NCBI GenBank assembly: GCA_010671905.1
Contig: JAAHII010000001.1
Coordinates: 5,456,001-5,520,000 of the forward strand
Direction: 5' to 3'
Source of the DNA: Leptolyngbya sp. SIOISBB
GTDB lineage: Bacteria > Cyanobacteriota > Cyanobacteriia > Phormidesmidales > Phormidesmidaceae
Length of the DNA stretch: 64,000 bases
Shown here in pieces: positions 20,267 through 28,898 of the stretch. Position 1 is the stretch's first letter. Each line of letters starts with the position of its first letter. The notes beneath the pieces are model-generated. The model made no database searches. It worked only from the letters and a program-made list of their open reading frames with translations, and was not told the DNA's origin. The position numbers and the translations under genes were made by a program.

Positions 20267-20832
20267 TGGCTCGTCTAATTTTTCTGGGATCACCTGGGGC
20301 TGGTAAAGGGACACAAGCAAAGCGTCTTTCTCAGGCTTGTCAAGTGCCGCATATTTCTACGGGAGATATTTTCCGTACAGCGGTGGCTATGCAAACCGAT
20401 TTAGGTAAGAAAGCTAAGTTCTATTTAGATTCTGGTGAACTTGTACCCAATGAGTTGGTATTGAGCTTAGTAGAGGAGAGGTTGACAGCAGACGATATTT
20501 CTAGCGGATGGATCTTGGATGGGTTTCCTCGTAATGTCGACCAAGCGACTTTTTTAGATGAACTTCTGCAAAAGTTCAACAAGCCAATTGACTGTGTTGT
20601 GAATTTAGAGGTGCCTGACGAGGTAATCATTTCGCGGCTTGTTCAAAGAGGGTTGCAAGAGGGGCGATCTGACGATACTGAAGAGACAATTCGACATCGA
20701 TTGGATGTATATCTAGCTCAAACTGAACCTTTAATTGATTTCTATCGTCACCGTCAAAAGCTGGTTTCCGTTGATGGTAATCAACCCGTCGATGAAGTGA
20801 CTGCCGAACTTACAAAAGTCTTGCAAGTTTAG
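20266..20832 (+). CDS. adk: Adenylate kinase
   Basis: Adenylate kinase interconverts ATP plus AMP with two ADP in the cytoplasm. The 188-residue protein is the short type without a zinc LID. The P-loop GSPGAGKGTQAKRL lies at residues 8-21, the AMP site includes HISTGDIFR, and WILDGFPRNVDQA follows. The start is GTG overlapping the secY stop by one base, the usual linkage in this cluster. A probable terminator hairpin follows at 20855-20882. Confidence 0.97.
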   Translation: MARLIFLGSPGAGKGTQAKRLSQACQVPHISTGDIFRTAVAMQTDLGKKAKFYLDSGELVPNELVLSLVEERLTADDISSGWILDGFPRNVDQATFLDELLQKFNKPIDCVVNLEVPDEVIISRLVQRGLQEGRSDDTEETIRHRLDVYLAQTEPLIDFYRHRQKLVSVDGNQPVDEVTAELTKVLQV

Positions 20833-20854
20833 TCAAGGCTAGGCTTTTCTGTCT

Positions 20855-20882
20855 GAGAGTCTCATCTTAGTGAGACTTTTCT
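20855..20882 (+). terminator. Hairpin with T-run after adk
   Basis: AGTCTCA (20858-20864) pairs with TGAGACT (20871-20877) around a six-base loop, with weaker pairs outside, followed by TTTTCT. It sits 25 bases after the adk stop and 180 bases before infA. This looks like a Rho-independent terminator or attenuator, so infA may have its own promoter in the remaining gap. Confidence 0.55.
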
Positions 20883-21058
20883 AGAAACGTGGATTTGTCA
20901 AGAGTGTTCTGGCTATGCTCAGTTTGCCAACAAGTATTGCGCTGAACCTTACCGCAGCTATAATTTCTGACAAATCTGTTACGCTTAATGAGGTTTCTTC
21001 ATGTTTGTGAGCTTTCTTGATGCGTTAGCTCTGCTGCCATTTTTCTGGAGGTATTCGT

Positions 21059-21283
21059 TTGTCTAAGCAAGATCTGATTGAAATGGAAGGTACTGTTACA
21101 GAGTCTTTGCCGAATGCGATGTTTCGCGTTGACCTAGACAATGGGTTTAATGTGCTAGCCCACATTTCTGGTAAGATTCGCCGTAATTACATCAAGATCT
21201 TGCCAGGCGATCGTGTAAAAGTAGAACTAACACCCTACGACCTAAGCAAAGGGCGTATTACTTATCGATTACGCAAAAAGTAA
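21059..21283 (+). CDS. infA: Translation initiation factor IF-1
   Basis: IF-1 blocks the ribosomal A site during initiation. The 74-residue S1-fold protein reads [20 protein letters not shown] and contains [20 protein letters not shown] and [15 protein letters not shown]. The start is TTG at 21059, chosen because a strong TGGAGG lies just upstream and the family N-terminus begins there. The usual followers (rpmJ, rpsM, rpsK, rpoA) are not next; the next gene is on the other strand only 8 bases away. Confidence 0.97.
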   Translation: MSKQDLIEMEGTVTESLPNAMFRVDLDNGFNVLAHISGKIRRNYIKILPGDRVKVELTPYDLSKGRITYRLRKK

Positions 21284-21291
21284 GGCATTCG

Positions 21292-22353
21292 CTAATTAGG
21301 CATTGAGGCTGTCAAAATTGCCTCCATTAATGGCTCAGCACCAAAGCGAATAACATCAGTCGTCGGCAAGCCGGTTTCTTGACCCACCTTTGCAATCGCT
21401 TCTTGAGCAGTCACTTCATCGAAACCGTAGGTATTGAGGGCAATGCCTACAGTTTTCGCTTGAGTAAAACATCCACCGGCTGTTGCGATCGCCTCATATA
21501 GTGCGATGGCCTGAGAAAGCGGTGGAATTGAAATTGTCGGATTATTCCTGATCTGAGCTTGGCCCCATCGATGTACCAGGATCAGGTGAGTGGGTTGAGT
21601 ACCCCGCATGAGTGGCAATGTTGCCGTTGAGCCAGGATGAAAGATGGAGCCTTGACCTTCGATGAACAAGACGTCGTGATCGCGGCCATACTGCATGACT
21701 TGTTGCTCCACAGCCCCGGCAGCAAAGTCAACTCGGATCGTGTCGAGCGGAATGCCGGGGTCTCCGAGCATGAGGTTGGTTTGTCCGGTGGCGATGACCT
21801 TAGATCTTAGGCCACGCTGCAATGCTAGTTTATGGAGCTCGAGGTTGGTCGACATTTTCCCAATTGCCATATCCGTCCCTACCGGCAACACTCGGCGGCA
21901 GGTGAGGGATTTCGCAGCGGCACTCGCAATGCCCAACCCAGCGGGTTCTTGACGCACATCCCAAATCCATTGAGGCGGTTGCACTAAGTCTGCAAGCGCA
22001 GGATCGGTTGCCATCGACGTATGGAGTCCATTGACGACACATAGCCCTGCTTTAACGCCTGCTTTGACTTCCTCATACCAAGGCTCTGGCAGGGCACCGC
22101 CGGAGGGGGCAATGCCGATCATTAGCACGGATGGCTGCCAAGCCATCGCGTCTTGAACAGATCCGACAATCGGCACGTTACGGTCGATGCCTGTGACCGC
22201 TTTCAGCGCTTTCCCAGTTTGCTGTTGGTCGATCACTGCCACGATATTAAGGGGACTGTATCGCAAGATCGATAACCCTGTTTTACCGCCAGGATTGTCC
22301 GTGCCCTCATGCATGAGCAGAGCAATCCGATGGTTAGCCGTAAGGTAATTCAT
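21292..22353 (-). CDS. DUF1611 family protein, DgcN-like
   Basis: The 353-residue protein belongs to the DUF1611 family, P-loop-like NTPase-related proteins that include DgcN, described as a D-glutamate N-acetyltransferase. Visible features are HEGTDNPGGKTGLSILRYSP at the N-terminus, VNGLHTS, the GTDMAIGKMSTNLELHK loop with a glycine-lysine-Met/Ser turn resembling a P-loop, and GQGSIFHPGS. Its start overlaps the end of the downstream-encoded epimerase gene (22334-23389) by 20 bases, and this pairing is the strongest clue to function. The exact substrate in this organism is inferred only. Confidence 0.8.
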   Translation of the reverse strand: MNYLTANHRIALLMHEGTDNPGGKTGLSILRYSPLNIVAVIDQQQTGKALKAVTGIDRNVPIVGSVQDAMAWQPSVLMIGIAPSGGALPEPWYEEVKAGVKAGLCVVNGLHTSMATDPALADLVQPPQWIWDVRQEPAGLGIASAAAKSLTCRRVLPVGTDMAIGKMSTNLELHKLALQRGLRSKVIATGQTNLMLGDPGIPLDTIRVDFAAGAVEQQVMQYGRDHDVLFIEGQGSIFHPGSTATLPLMRGTQPTHLILVHRWGQAQIRNNPTISIPPLSQAIALYEAIATAGGCFTQAKTVGIALNTYGFDEVTAQEAIAKVGQETGLPTTDVIRFGAEPLMEAILTASMPN

Positions 22354-23389
22354 GATGGGTCAATCCTAAACCGGGAGAATCGTTGGGCATCAAGCAACCT
22401 GCTTGCATCGTAGCGCCGTGGAACGGATCGTCTGTCAGGTTGAGATGACTGTCTAAATCAAGGTGATCGGCTAATGGCGCAAGGTGGGCCAAGGCTGTAT
22501 TGGAAATGGCGCTGTCAGAGTAGCAGCCAAACATGATACCGAGATCATGGGCTCGGGCGGTATGAATCATTTGCAAAGCCTCGCTGAGGCCACCGGCTTT
22601 CATCAGTTTGATATTGATGCCATGGACTTTGCCGACTAACCGTGCGACGTCTTTAGCGGTAAAGCAGCTTTCGTCCACAAAAATGGGTAGGGGCGATCGC
22701 GCCGAGAGTTCTTCCAACTGTGAATCTAGTTCAACGGGAAGCGGCTGCTCCAGATAGGCGATACCGTGTTCTGCTAGCCAATTGGCCATCGCGATCGCGG
22801 TGGCTAAATCCCAACCCCCATTCGCATCAATGCTGACCTTTGTGTCAGCGGGGATCTCTGCGAGTAAGGCTGCCATCATGGCTTGATCGGCCTGCATACC
22901 GGCCGGACTGCCTAATTTAATCTTGACTGATGGCAAATCTGTTAACTGGGCCTGCCATTGCTGCAGTCGGTGGACTGCTTTTTCAGGCGAATTAATGCCC
23001 ACGGTGATTGCTGTCGGTCCAATCCGGTTGCGGTCCAATCCCCATAACTGCCACAGCGGCAACTGCGCCTGCTTACCTAACCAATCATGCAGGGCAACAT
23101 CCATCGCGGCTCTGGCAGCAGTACTTAGGTTGGCTAACACTGGGGCAAGACGTTGCCGTTCTAGGGGATGAAAGTCGGCTAACTGGGGGGCTAAGGCGGT
23201 GAGTTCGGCAGTGAGTTGCTCAGTCGTCTCCGTATGGGTACCGACGGAAAACGCGGTGGCTTCTCCCCAGCCCTCAATGCCATCAGCCTGCACCCGGACC
23301 CAGAGGTTGACCGACTGAGCTGACGTCCCGCGACTGATGGTGAGGGCCACCCGTTTATGGACTGTGAAGGGGGTGATCGAAACTTGCAT
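22334..23389 (-). CDS. Dipeptide epimerase, L-Ala-D/L-Glu epimerase type (enolase superfamily)
   Basis: This 351-residue cytoplasmic enzyme probably epimerises L-Ala-D-Glu from recycled murein peptides. The enolase-superfamily catalytic pattern is visible: KIKLG (KxK lysines), SIDANGGWD, YLEQPLP and FVDES (three metal acids), and INIKLMKAGGL (second base lysine). The C-terminal barrel segment has GCYSDSAISNTALAHLA. It is transcribed ahead of the DUF1611 gene with 20 bases of overlap, so the two are co-expressed. This arrangement occurs in several bacteria as a D-glutamate catabolic or recycling pair. The frame and active-site residues look intact. Confidence 0.9.
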   Translation of the reverse strand: MQVSITPFTVHKRVALTISRGTSAQSVNLWVRVQADGIEGWGEATAFSVGTHTETTEQLTAELTALAPQLADFHPLERQRLAPVLANLSTAARAAMDVALHDWLGKQAQLPLWQLWGLDRNRIGPTAITVGINSPEKAVHRLQQWQAQLTDLPSVKIKLGSPAGMQADQAMMAALLAEIPADTKVSIDANGGWDLATAIAMANWLAEHGIAYLEQPLPVELDSQLEELSARSPLPIFVDESCFTAKDVARLVGKVHGINIKLMKAGGLSEALQMIHTARAHDLGIMFGCYSDSAISNTALAHLAPLADHLDLDSHLNLTDDPFHGATMQAGCLMPNDSPGLGLTHHELPYG

Positions 23390-23395
23390 AAACGT

Positions 23396-24634
23396 CTACT
23401 GCAATCGCGTTTTGGAGACGATGCGGGTGCGTTTGCGATCGCGCTCAGACAGGTCTTTGCCCGCTTGCAATTGAGTTGCGTTCTGTTGTAGCACAGTGGC
23501 AGCACCCTGATCACCCATTTGTAGAGCCGTCTTGGCAGCGGATTGGAGTAAGGTGGCAGCGCCTTGACGATCTCCCTGAGCGAGCTTTTGCTCAGCAATC
23601 TGAGTTTGCCGATATTTTGCTAGGGTCAGAACGTGTTTTTGCACCTGTGGGTCTGGTGCGGCTTGGTATGCACTCTGTACGGTGACGCTGATATTTACGC
23701 TGTCTGACTGCAGTCCCGTTTGGTCAGCCGCAGGGGCGTCATAGCGAATGTAAGCCTTGGCAATGGGAAAGGTGCCTTCCCCTTGGGCCCCGATGTAGAG
23801 ATTGGTGAGGACGACGCGCGGCGTGTCGGAGAGTAAATCGCCCAAACGCATGACCACTTCATTGCCAGACTGTTCGAACGTTAACTCGATGGTTTCTGGT
23901 GCGACCTGGGCAATGGGTTTGAGTTCCGCAAGTCTTACCCCTGGCAGCAGTTCTAGATGCAGATAGGCATTGGTGAAGAAAATCGACTGGGCACGACTTA
24001 AAAGCCGATTGAATTCATCCACCGCCGTGTCAGGGGCTTCGATATAAGAGAGCGTACCACCGCCCGCATCGGCAATCTGCTCTAATACGTCTTGATTCCA
24101 GTGGTCGCCAAAACCGAGAGCATTCATTGTCAAGGTATAGTCGGCTGCGACTTGAGCCAGTTTGAGACAACGCTCGTTGGAGCCATGCTCATTTTCGCCA
24201 TCGGTGAGTAGCAACATCTGCGAGACTTTGCCTGGCCTGCCTTGGGCGGCTTCCTCAATGCCAAGTTTCATGCCTTCGTCGATCGCGGTGCCCCCACTGG
24301 GCTTTAGGGTGCTGATTTTGCGCTTGATAATGTCGCGATCGCTGACTGACTGCAGAGGTAACAAGACCTTGGCTCGATGGTCGAATACCACGATCGAGAG
24401 CGAATCTTGTTCAGAGAGCTGCTCGACTAAACGTCCAGCAGCCTCTTTCACAATGGTTAGAGGTGGGCCATTCATCGACCCGCTGTGGTCCAAAATTAGC
24501 CCGAGGTTCAACGGTGCATGCCCTGCGCCTGAACCGGCAGTTACCTGCACCGAAATAGCTAACTGACGTTGACTCGCAGTTTGTTGACTATCGAGAAAAG
24601 GATCACTCAGGGCACAGTGCAGAGCGACACTCAT
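23396..24634 (-). CDS. von Willebrand factor A domain protein
   Basis: The 412-residue protein has one vWA domain (about residues 40-215) with a complete MIDAS motif DHSGS (49-53), the Thr in SGGTAIDEG and LLLTDGENEHG. A beta-rich region follows, then a helical Ala/Gln-rich tail (QGDRQGAATLLQSAAKTALQ). No signal peptide is seen, so it is probably cytosolic and mediates metal-dependent protein contacts. The ATG at 24634 is preferred over 24658 because GGAGAA lies nine bases before it. It ends 6 bases before the epimerase gene begins on the same strand, and it is divergent from clpR. Confidence 0.88.
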   Translation of the reverse strand: MSVALHCALSDPFLDSQQTASQRQLAISVQVTAGSGAGHAPLNLGLILDHSGSMNGPPLTIVKEAAGRLVEQLSEQDSLSIVVFDHRAKVLLPLQSVSDRDIIKRKISTLKPSGGTAIDEGMKLGIEEAAQGRPGKVSQMLLLTDGENEHGSNERCLKLAQVAADYTLTMNALGFGDHWNQDVLEQIADAGGGTLSYIEAPDTAVDEFNRLLSRAQSIFFTNAYLHLELLPGVRLAELKPIAQVAPETIELTFEQSGNEVVMRLGDLLSDTPRVVLTNLYIGAQGEGTFPIAKAYIRYDAPAADQTGLQSDSVNISVTVQSAYQAAPDPQVQKHVLTLAKYRQTQIAEQKLAQGDRQGAATLLQSAAKTALQMGDQGAATVLQQNATQLQAGKDLSERDRKRTRIVSKTRLQ

Positions 24635-24751
24635 AGAGCAGTTCTCCGAAACAATCAATTGCAGGAAGTAGGGATATCTCGCCCGCTGACAGCTTCCTCA
24701 CACACGTTACTATGTAAAGAACTGGGAAGCCTAAGTTATTACATTCCGTTT

Positions 24752-25447
24752 ATGAGCTCAACAATTCGTGCTGTACAAGCCCCTTATGGGGGCGGTGGTG
24801 GTGCCTATTATCGGACACCCCCACCAGACTTACCCTCTTTGCTACTCAAAGAACGCATTATTTACTTAGGGCTACCCCTGGTATCTGCGGACGAGTATAA
24901 GCGGCAACTAGGTGTTGATGTCACTAAGCTGATTATTGCGCAGCTATTGTTCTTACAGTTTGACGACCCCGATAAGCCAATTTACTTCTACATCAATTCT
25001 ACGGGGACATCCTGGTATACGGGCGATGCGATCGGTCAAGATACCGAAGCTTTTGCGATTTGCGACACGATTGGCTATATCAAACCCCCCGTACATACGA
25101 TTTGTATCGGTCAAGCTATGGGGACTGCGGCCATGATTCTCTCGGCGGGCACGAAAGGGTATCGAGCCAGTCTGCCGAATGCCACCATTGTGCTCAACCA
25201 GCCGCGGATTGGGATGGGACGCGGCCAGGCGACCGATATCCAAATCCGAGCGCAGGAAGTCTTGGATAACAAAGCAGCGATGCTCGATATCCTGTCTCGT
25301 AACACGGGGCAATCGGCTGACAAAATTGCGCAGGATACCGATCGCACCTTTTACCTGACGCCCGACCAGGCGAAAGAGTATGGCTTGATTGATCGCGTGC
25401 TCGAGAGCACCAAAGACTTGCCCAAACAGATGCCTGCAATGGCTTAG
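24752..25447 (+). CDS. clpR: ClpR-type inactive ClpP homologue
   Basis: The 231-residue protein has the ClpP fold but lacks all three triad residues. The catalytic Ser position in CIGQAMGTAAM is Gly124, the His position in IVLNQP is Asn149 and the Asp position in DTDRTFY is Thr199. It also carries the extra loop (GDAIGQDTEAFAICDTI) typical of ClpR. In cyanobacteria and plastids ClpR forms mixed heptamers with an active ClpP in the Clp core. The ATG at 24752 gives MSSTIRAVQAPYGGGG; a longer frame from 24569 overlaps the divergent gene and is rejected. It is followed after 8 bases by a second inactive subunit. Confidence 0.9.
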   Translation: MSSTIRAVQAPYGGGGGAYYRTPPPDLPSLLLKERIIYLGLPLVSADEYKRQLGVDVTKLIIAQLLFLQFDDPDKPIYFYINSTGTSWYTGDAIGQDTEAFAICDTIGYIKPPVHTICIGQAMGTAAMILSAGTKGYRASLPNATIVLNQPRIGMGRGQATDIQIRAQEVLDNKAAMLDILSRNTGQSADKIAQDTDRTFYLTPDQAKEYGLIDRVLESTKDLPKQMPAMA

Positions 25448-25455
25448 GATGCCCT

Positions 25456-26091
25456 ATGTCCGTCGATGGAATTTTACGCGTTCCGTATCAAGTGCGGGGA
25501 AGCCAGAACTGGCAATGGATTAACATCTACACCCGCTTGAGTCAGGAGCGCATTATTTTTCTCAACCAGCCGGTCTCTATGGGCTTGGCCAACTCGGTGA
25601 TTTCGGCGCTGCTGTATCTCGATTCTGAAGATCAGGGCAAGCCGATCAACCTGTACATTAACTCGATGGGCGATCCCGTTACGGCTGGCATGGCCGATGC
25701 CTTTTCGGGGATGGCTGGGGTAACCGCAACCTTAGCGATTCTCGATACGATGCAGCACATCAAATCGGAAATCACGACGATTTGTATGGGGCAATGCTTT
25801 GGCGTTGCTACGGTATTACTGTCTGCAGGCACCCCTGGGAAGCGGGTCAGCTTGCCTCACGCCATGATTACCCTAGCCCAACCTAAAGCGGCAACTCAGG
25901 GGCAAGCTACGGATATCCAGATCAATGCGGACGAAGTCATTGCCAAACGTCAGCTCATGATGGAGGTGTTGTCTCGGAACACGGGGCAATCACTGGAAAA
26001 ACTGACCCAAGATATGGATCGGACCTTTTACCTAACGCCTCAAGAAGCGATGGAATACGGGATTATCGATCGCGTTCTTGGCGACACCTAA
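25456..26091 (+). CDS. Second inactive ClpP-like subunit
   Basis: The 211-residue protein is a ClpP homologue whose triad is also lost: Gly116 in MGQCFGVAT replaces the nucleophile, Ala141 in ITLAQP replaces the His, and Thr190 in DMDRTFYL replaces the Asp. A ClpR-like insertion (AFSGMAGVTATLA) precedes DTMQHIKSE. The handle region GQATDIQINADEV is conserved. It lies 8 bases after clpR and 70 bases before an active clpP, so the three are probably one operon. It may be a structural subunit of the Clp ring or a regulator of its gating. The name ClpR could apply to it as well. Confidence 0.88.
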   Translation: MSVDGILRVPYQVRGSQNWQWINIYTRLSQERIIFLNQPVSMGLANSVISALLYLDSEDQGKPINLYINSMGDPVTAGMADAFSGMAGVTATLAILDTMQHIKSEITTICMGQCFGVATVLLSAGTPGKRVSLPHAMITLAQPKAATQGQATDIQINADEVIAKRQLMMEVLSRNTGQSLEKLTQDMDRTFYLTPQEAMEYGIIDRVLGDT

Positions 26092-26161
26092 ACTCTCTTA
26101 AGCCCTGATTTGGCTACAACGCTTTTTTCAACCGCACCAACTGTTTGAGGAGAATTTGATT

Positions 26162-26782
26162 ATGCCGATTGGAGTCCCTAGCGTGGCTTACCGGATGCCC
26201 GGCAGCCCCTACGAGCAGTGGATCAACATTTACGAGCGACTGTTTCGCGAGCGGATTATCTTTTTGTCAGAAGAAGTGAACGACAACATCGCGAATGCGA
26301 TCGTTGCTTATCTGCTGTATCTCGATTCTGATGACAATAGCAAGCCGATCTATTTGTACATCAACTCTCCTGGTGGCTCGGTCACGGCTGGCATGGCTAT
26401 TTACGACACCATGCAGCATATCAAGTCGGAAGTGATCACCATTTGTGTGGGACTTGCGGCTTCCATGGGGGCGTTTTTGTTGGCGGCGGGTTCCCCTGGG
26501 AAGCGCATGGCCCTACCCCATGCCCGGATCATGATTCACCAGCCCTTAGGCGGTGCCCGTGGGCAGGCAACAGATATCGAAATTGAAGCCAAAGAAGTTG
26601 TCCGAATTAAGCATACGCTCAACGAAATGCTGGCTAAGCACACTGGCAAAACGCTAGAAGAGATTGAGCGTGACACCGATCGCGACAACTTTATGTCGGC
26701 TCAGGCGGCGATGGAATACGGCTTGATTGACCGGGTGATTGAAGAGCGAACTCCAGAAGCGGCGGCTGTAGCCACGGTCTAG
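26162..26782 (+). CDS. clpP: ATP-dependent Clp protease proteolytic subunit
   Basis: This is the active serine peptidase of the cluster (206 residues). The triad is complete: Ser101 in VGLAASMGA, His126 in IMIHQPLGG and Asp175 in [27 protein letters not shown] and the handle [15 protein letters not shown] are typical. The ATG at 26162 is chosen because GAGGAGA lies nine bases upstream; TTG 26156 is an alternative. It is expected to form mixed rings with the two inactive subunits upstream and to work with ClpC or ClpX. A strong terminator follows at 26822. Confidence 0.96.
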   Translation: MPIGVPSVAYRMPGSPYEQWINIYERLFRERIIFLSEEVNDNIANAIVAYLLYLDSDDNSKPIYLYINSPGGSVTAGMAIYDTMQHIKSEVITICVGLAASMGAFLLAAGSPGKRMALPHARIMIHQPLGGARGQATDIEIEAKEVVRIKHTLNEMLAKHTGKTLEEIERDTDRDNFMSAQAAMEYGLIDRVIEERTPEAAAVATV

Positions 26783-26821
26783 AGCAGTCTCAAATTCATC
26801 CAATGACTGATGATTTTTTGC

Positions 26822-26854
26822 ATTGACTGGGGCGATCGCCTCAGTCAATTTTTT
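26822..26854 (+). terminator. Rho-independent terminator built on a HIP1 palindrome
   Basis: ATTGACTGGGGCGATC pairs with GATCGCCTCAGTCAAT, giving a hairpin with one G-U pair whose centre is a HIP1 sequence (GGCGATCGCC), followed by TTTTTT. It lies 40 bases after clpP and closes the clp operon. Confidence 0.8.
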
Positions 26855-27073
26855 ATGGCTGAGTGCTATACCATCAGGCAAAATACTGGCTTAAGGAAGA
26901 CTCAATTTTGAGGAAATCGCCAGCCTCCATCGTGATCGCTTTGGCTTGCCCTTACACATCATCTTCGTTGCGACACGCTCGGCGAAATTTCGAGTGAGTA
27001 CAACATCGCCTTGAGAAGAATCCGATACACTAGGGCTAAAGATTAATCTCTCTTCACCTACAGCATATCCACA

Positions 27074-27397
27074 ATGACAGTCTCCCCTTCAGTGATCATC
27101 AGCGCGGCTTCGTCTCCGACTGTAGCTCCCGAAAAGACTCGTCAGGTCGTCCGCCAGCCGTATCCCAATTACAAAATCATTGTGCTGAATGATGATTTCA
27201 ACACCTTTCAGCACGTGGTTGAGTGTTTGACTAAATATGTTCCGGGTATGAACAGCGATCAGGCGTGGGACTTGGCGCACAAAATCCACAATGAAGGTCA
27301 GGCGATCGTCTGGGTAGGTCCTCTAGAACAGGCTGAGTTGTACCACAGTCAGCTGAGCCGGGCGGGTCTTACCATGGCCCCACTAGAGCAGGCCTAG
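27074..27397 (+). CDS. clpS: ClpS adaptor (ClpS2-like)
   Basis: ClpS delivers N-degron substrates to the Hsp100 partner of ClpP. The 107-residue protein has the family core YKIIVLNDDFNTFQHVVECL, with the Asp-Asp that contacts the N-terminal amine of substrates, and AHKIHNEGQAIVWVGPLEQA, then ELYHSQLSRAGL. The N-terminal 35 residues are low-complexity. Sequence detail (VLNDDFNTFQ, WVGP) recalls the second cyanobacterial ClpS type rather than the canonical one. Its position just after the Clp protease operon supports a shared pathway. DUF2103 follows 35 bases downstream. Confidence 0.9.
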   Translation: MTVSPSVIISAASSPTVAPEKTRQVVRQPYPNYKIIVLNDDFNTFQHVVECLTKYVPGMNSDQAWDLAHKIHNEGQAIVWVGPLEQAELYHSQLSRAGLTMAPLEQA

Positions 27398-27432
27398 GGC
27401 GTGACTTGCCCCCGCTGTAGAAGTAAGTCAAT

Positions 27433-27747
27433 ATGGGAGATATTGTGGGTAAGCAAACACCAGGACGACTCGTCTGGAATCACTCGACCCACGTTCCCGG
27501 TCTGATCGCCGTTTTGGAAAAGCTGCTGGAATTATCTGCCGACGTTCGGACTGTCACGCCTGGTCGATTGTCGACGGTGCGTAGTAACGCGCCGAAATTG
27601 CGACTCAAGGTTTCCGTACCCATTCGAGGTGGCTACAAACTGATTGCCCGCAAAGGTAAGTCGGCTCAAGAAGTCTTTGTGATCGCCGACGTGACGCAAC
27701 AGCAGCTTGAGGAGGTGATCGCCCAAGCACTCGCGTCCCGCTCATGA
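27433..27747 (+). CDS. DUF2103 protein (predicted metal-binding)
   Basis: The 104-residue basic protein matches the cyanobacterial DUF2103 family, with GRLVWNHSTHVPGLIAVLEK, then PKLRLKVSVPIRGGYKLIARKG and VFVIADVTQQQLEEVI. The family has been described as predicted metal-binding, but no clear ligand set other than His residues in NHSTH is seen. The stop overlaps the ATG of the next gene (trm1) by 4 bases, so the two are translationally coupled. That suggests a link to tRNA or nucleic acid metabolism, which is inference. Confidence 0.8.
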   Translation: MGDIVGKQTPGRLVWNHSTHVPGLIAVLEKLLELSADVRTVTPGRLSTVRSNAPKLRLKVSVPIRGGYKLIARKGKSAQEVFVIADVTQQQLEEVIAQALASRS

Positions 27748-28898
27748 CCGCCGAGAAGTCGCCAACACTAAGCTCTGAAGGTCAGGCTCACTTTCAAGTT
27801 GGGAAGGCGTTTTACCGGGTGAAAAGTCGTATAGGGCGAGATTTAGCTGTGCTCGCTGCTACTGTTGATCGACAAGAGCGAGGCACTTTGCGGATCCTTG
27901 ATGCGATGTCAGGCTGTGGGGTGAGATCGCTGCGTTACGCTCTGGAAGCGAAGGTCGATTTTGTCTGGGCGAACGAAGGGAATCCTGATTTGCATGATCT
28001 GTTGGCCCAAAATCTGGCTGACAGCCTGCAAGATGACACCTTTCGTATTACCCACCGTGATGCCAATGAAGTCTTCTTTGAGTGTTATCAGCAACGGGAC
28101 TTTTATGACCTGGTGGATATCGATAGTTTTGGCGGGGGCGCGCCTTATCTCTCGACTGGGCTCTGGGCAACTAAGCTCGGGGGCTTGCTTTACGTCACTA
28201 GCACAGATACCCGCACTACCGGTGGGCACAATCCTGACCAGAGTGTGCAACTCTATGGCGCCTACGCCCGTCCTCACCCGGCGAGTCATGAGCAAGGGGC
28301 CAGGCTGCTGATTGGGAGTGCCATGCAACAGGCTGCGGCCCGAGGCTTAGCGGTTCGACCGATTTTTGCCTACTACAATGGGCAGGTGCATCGGGTCATG
28401 CTGCGCCTAACCGCAGGCGAGCCCTGGCCCGCAGAGCAGTATGGCTTTTTGGGTTACTGCCACCATTGTGGGCACTACCAAACCTTGTCTTGGCGACAAT
28501 TGGGCCGGGCGATCTGTGACCATGGTGAGCGTGCCGCAGACCTAATGCCTCAACCCATGGTCATCAGTGGACCGATGTGGTTAGGCCACTTACACGATCG
28601 CCCTTTTCTGAATCAGATGAGAGCTTTAGCTCAGACTTGGAACTGGCACCCGCAAGTCGATCTGCTAACCCTCATGGAGAGCGAGGCGACTCTGCCGCCC
28701 TACTATTTCACCCTGCCGGAAATTGGCCGTCGGGGTCGCATGGACATTCCTAAACGAGAGGACTTGATGGCAGGGTTGCGCGATCGCGGCTTTCAGGTCA
28801 GCCGCACCCATTTCGATGCTCAGGCGATCAAAACGGATGCGGCGATCTCCGATTGTATTGCTGTAGCGCGCCACTGCCATGTGGCCTCTCGTTCCTAA
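27744..28898 (+). CDS. trm1: tRNA (guanine26-N2)-dimethyltransferase, Trm1 family
   Basis: The 384-residue protein resembles Trm1, which methylates G26 (and neighbours) of tRNA with SAM. VKSRIGRDLAVLAATV, the SAM-binding LDAMSGCGVRSLRYALE, the catalytic-type motif VDIDSFGGGAPYLS and the zinc-ribbon-like CHHCGHYQTL near residue 232 are visible. Trm1 is mostly archaeal and eukaryotic but is known in cyanobacteria and Aquifex. It overlaps DUF2103 by 4 bases. No terminator is obvious; a small stem (AACCAC/GTGGTT) occurs at 28927-28947. Confidence 0.88.
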   Translation: MTAEKSPTLSSEGQAHFQVGKAFYRVKSRIGRDLAVLAATVDRQERGTLRILDAMSGCGVRSLRYALEAKVDFVWANEGNPDLHDLLAQNLADSLQDDTFRITHRDANEVFFECYQQRDFYDLVDIDSFGGGAPYLSTGLWATKLGGLLYVTSTDTRTTGGHNPDQSVQLYGAYARPHPASHEQGARLLIGSAMQQAAARGLAVRPIFAYYNGQVHRVMLRLTAGEPWPAEQYGFLGYCHHCGHYQTLSWRQLGRAICDHGERAADLMPQPMVISGPMWLGHLHDRPFLNQMRALAQTWNWHPQVDLLTLMESEATLPPYYFTLPEIGRRGRMDIPKREDLMAGLRDRGFQVSRTHFDAQAIKTDAAISDCIAVARHCHVASRS

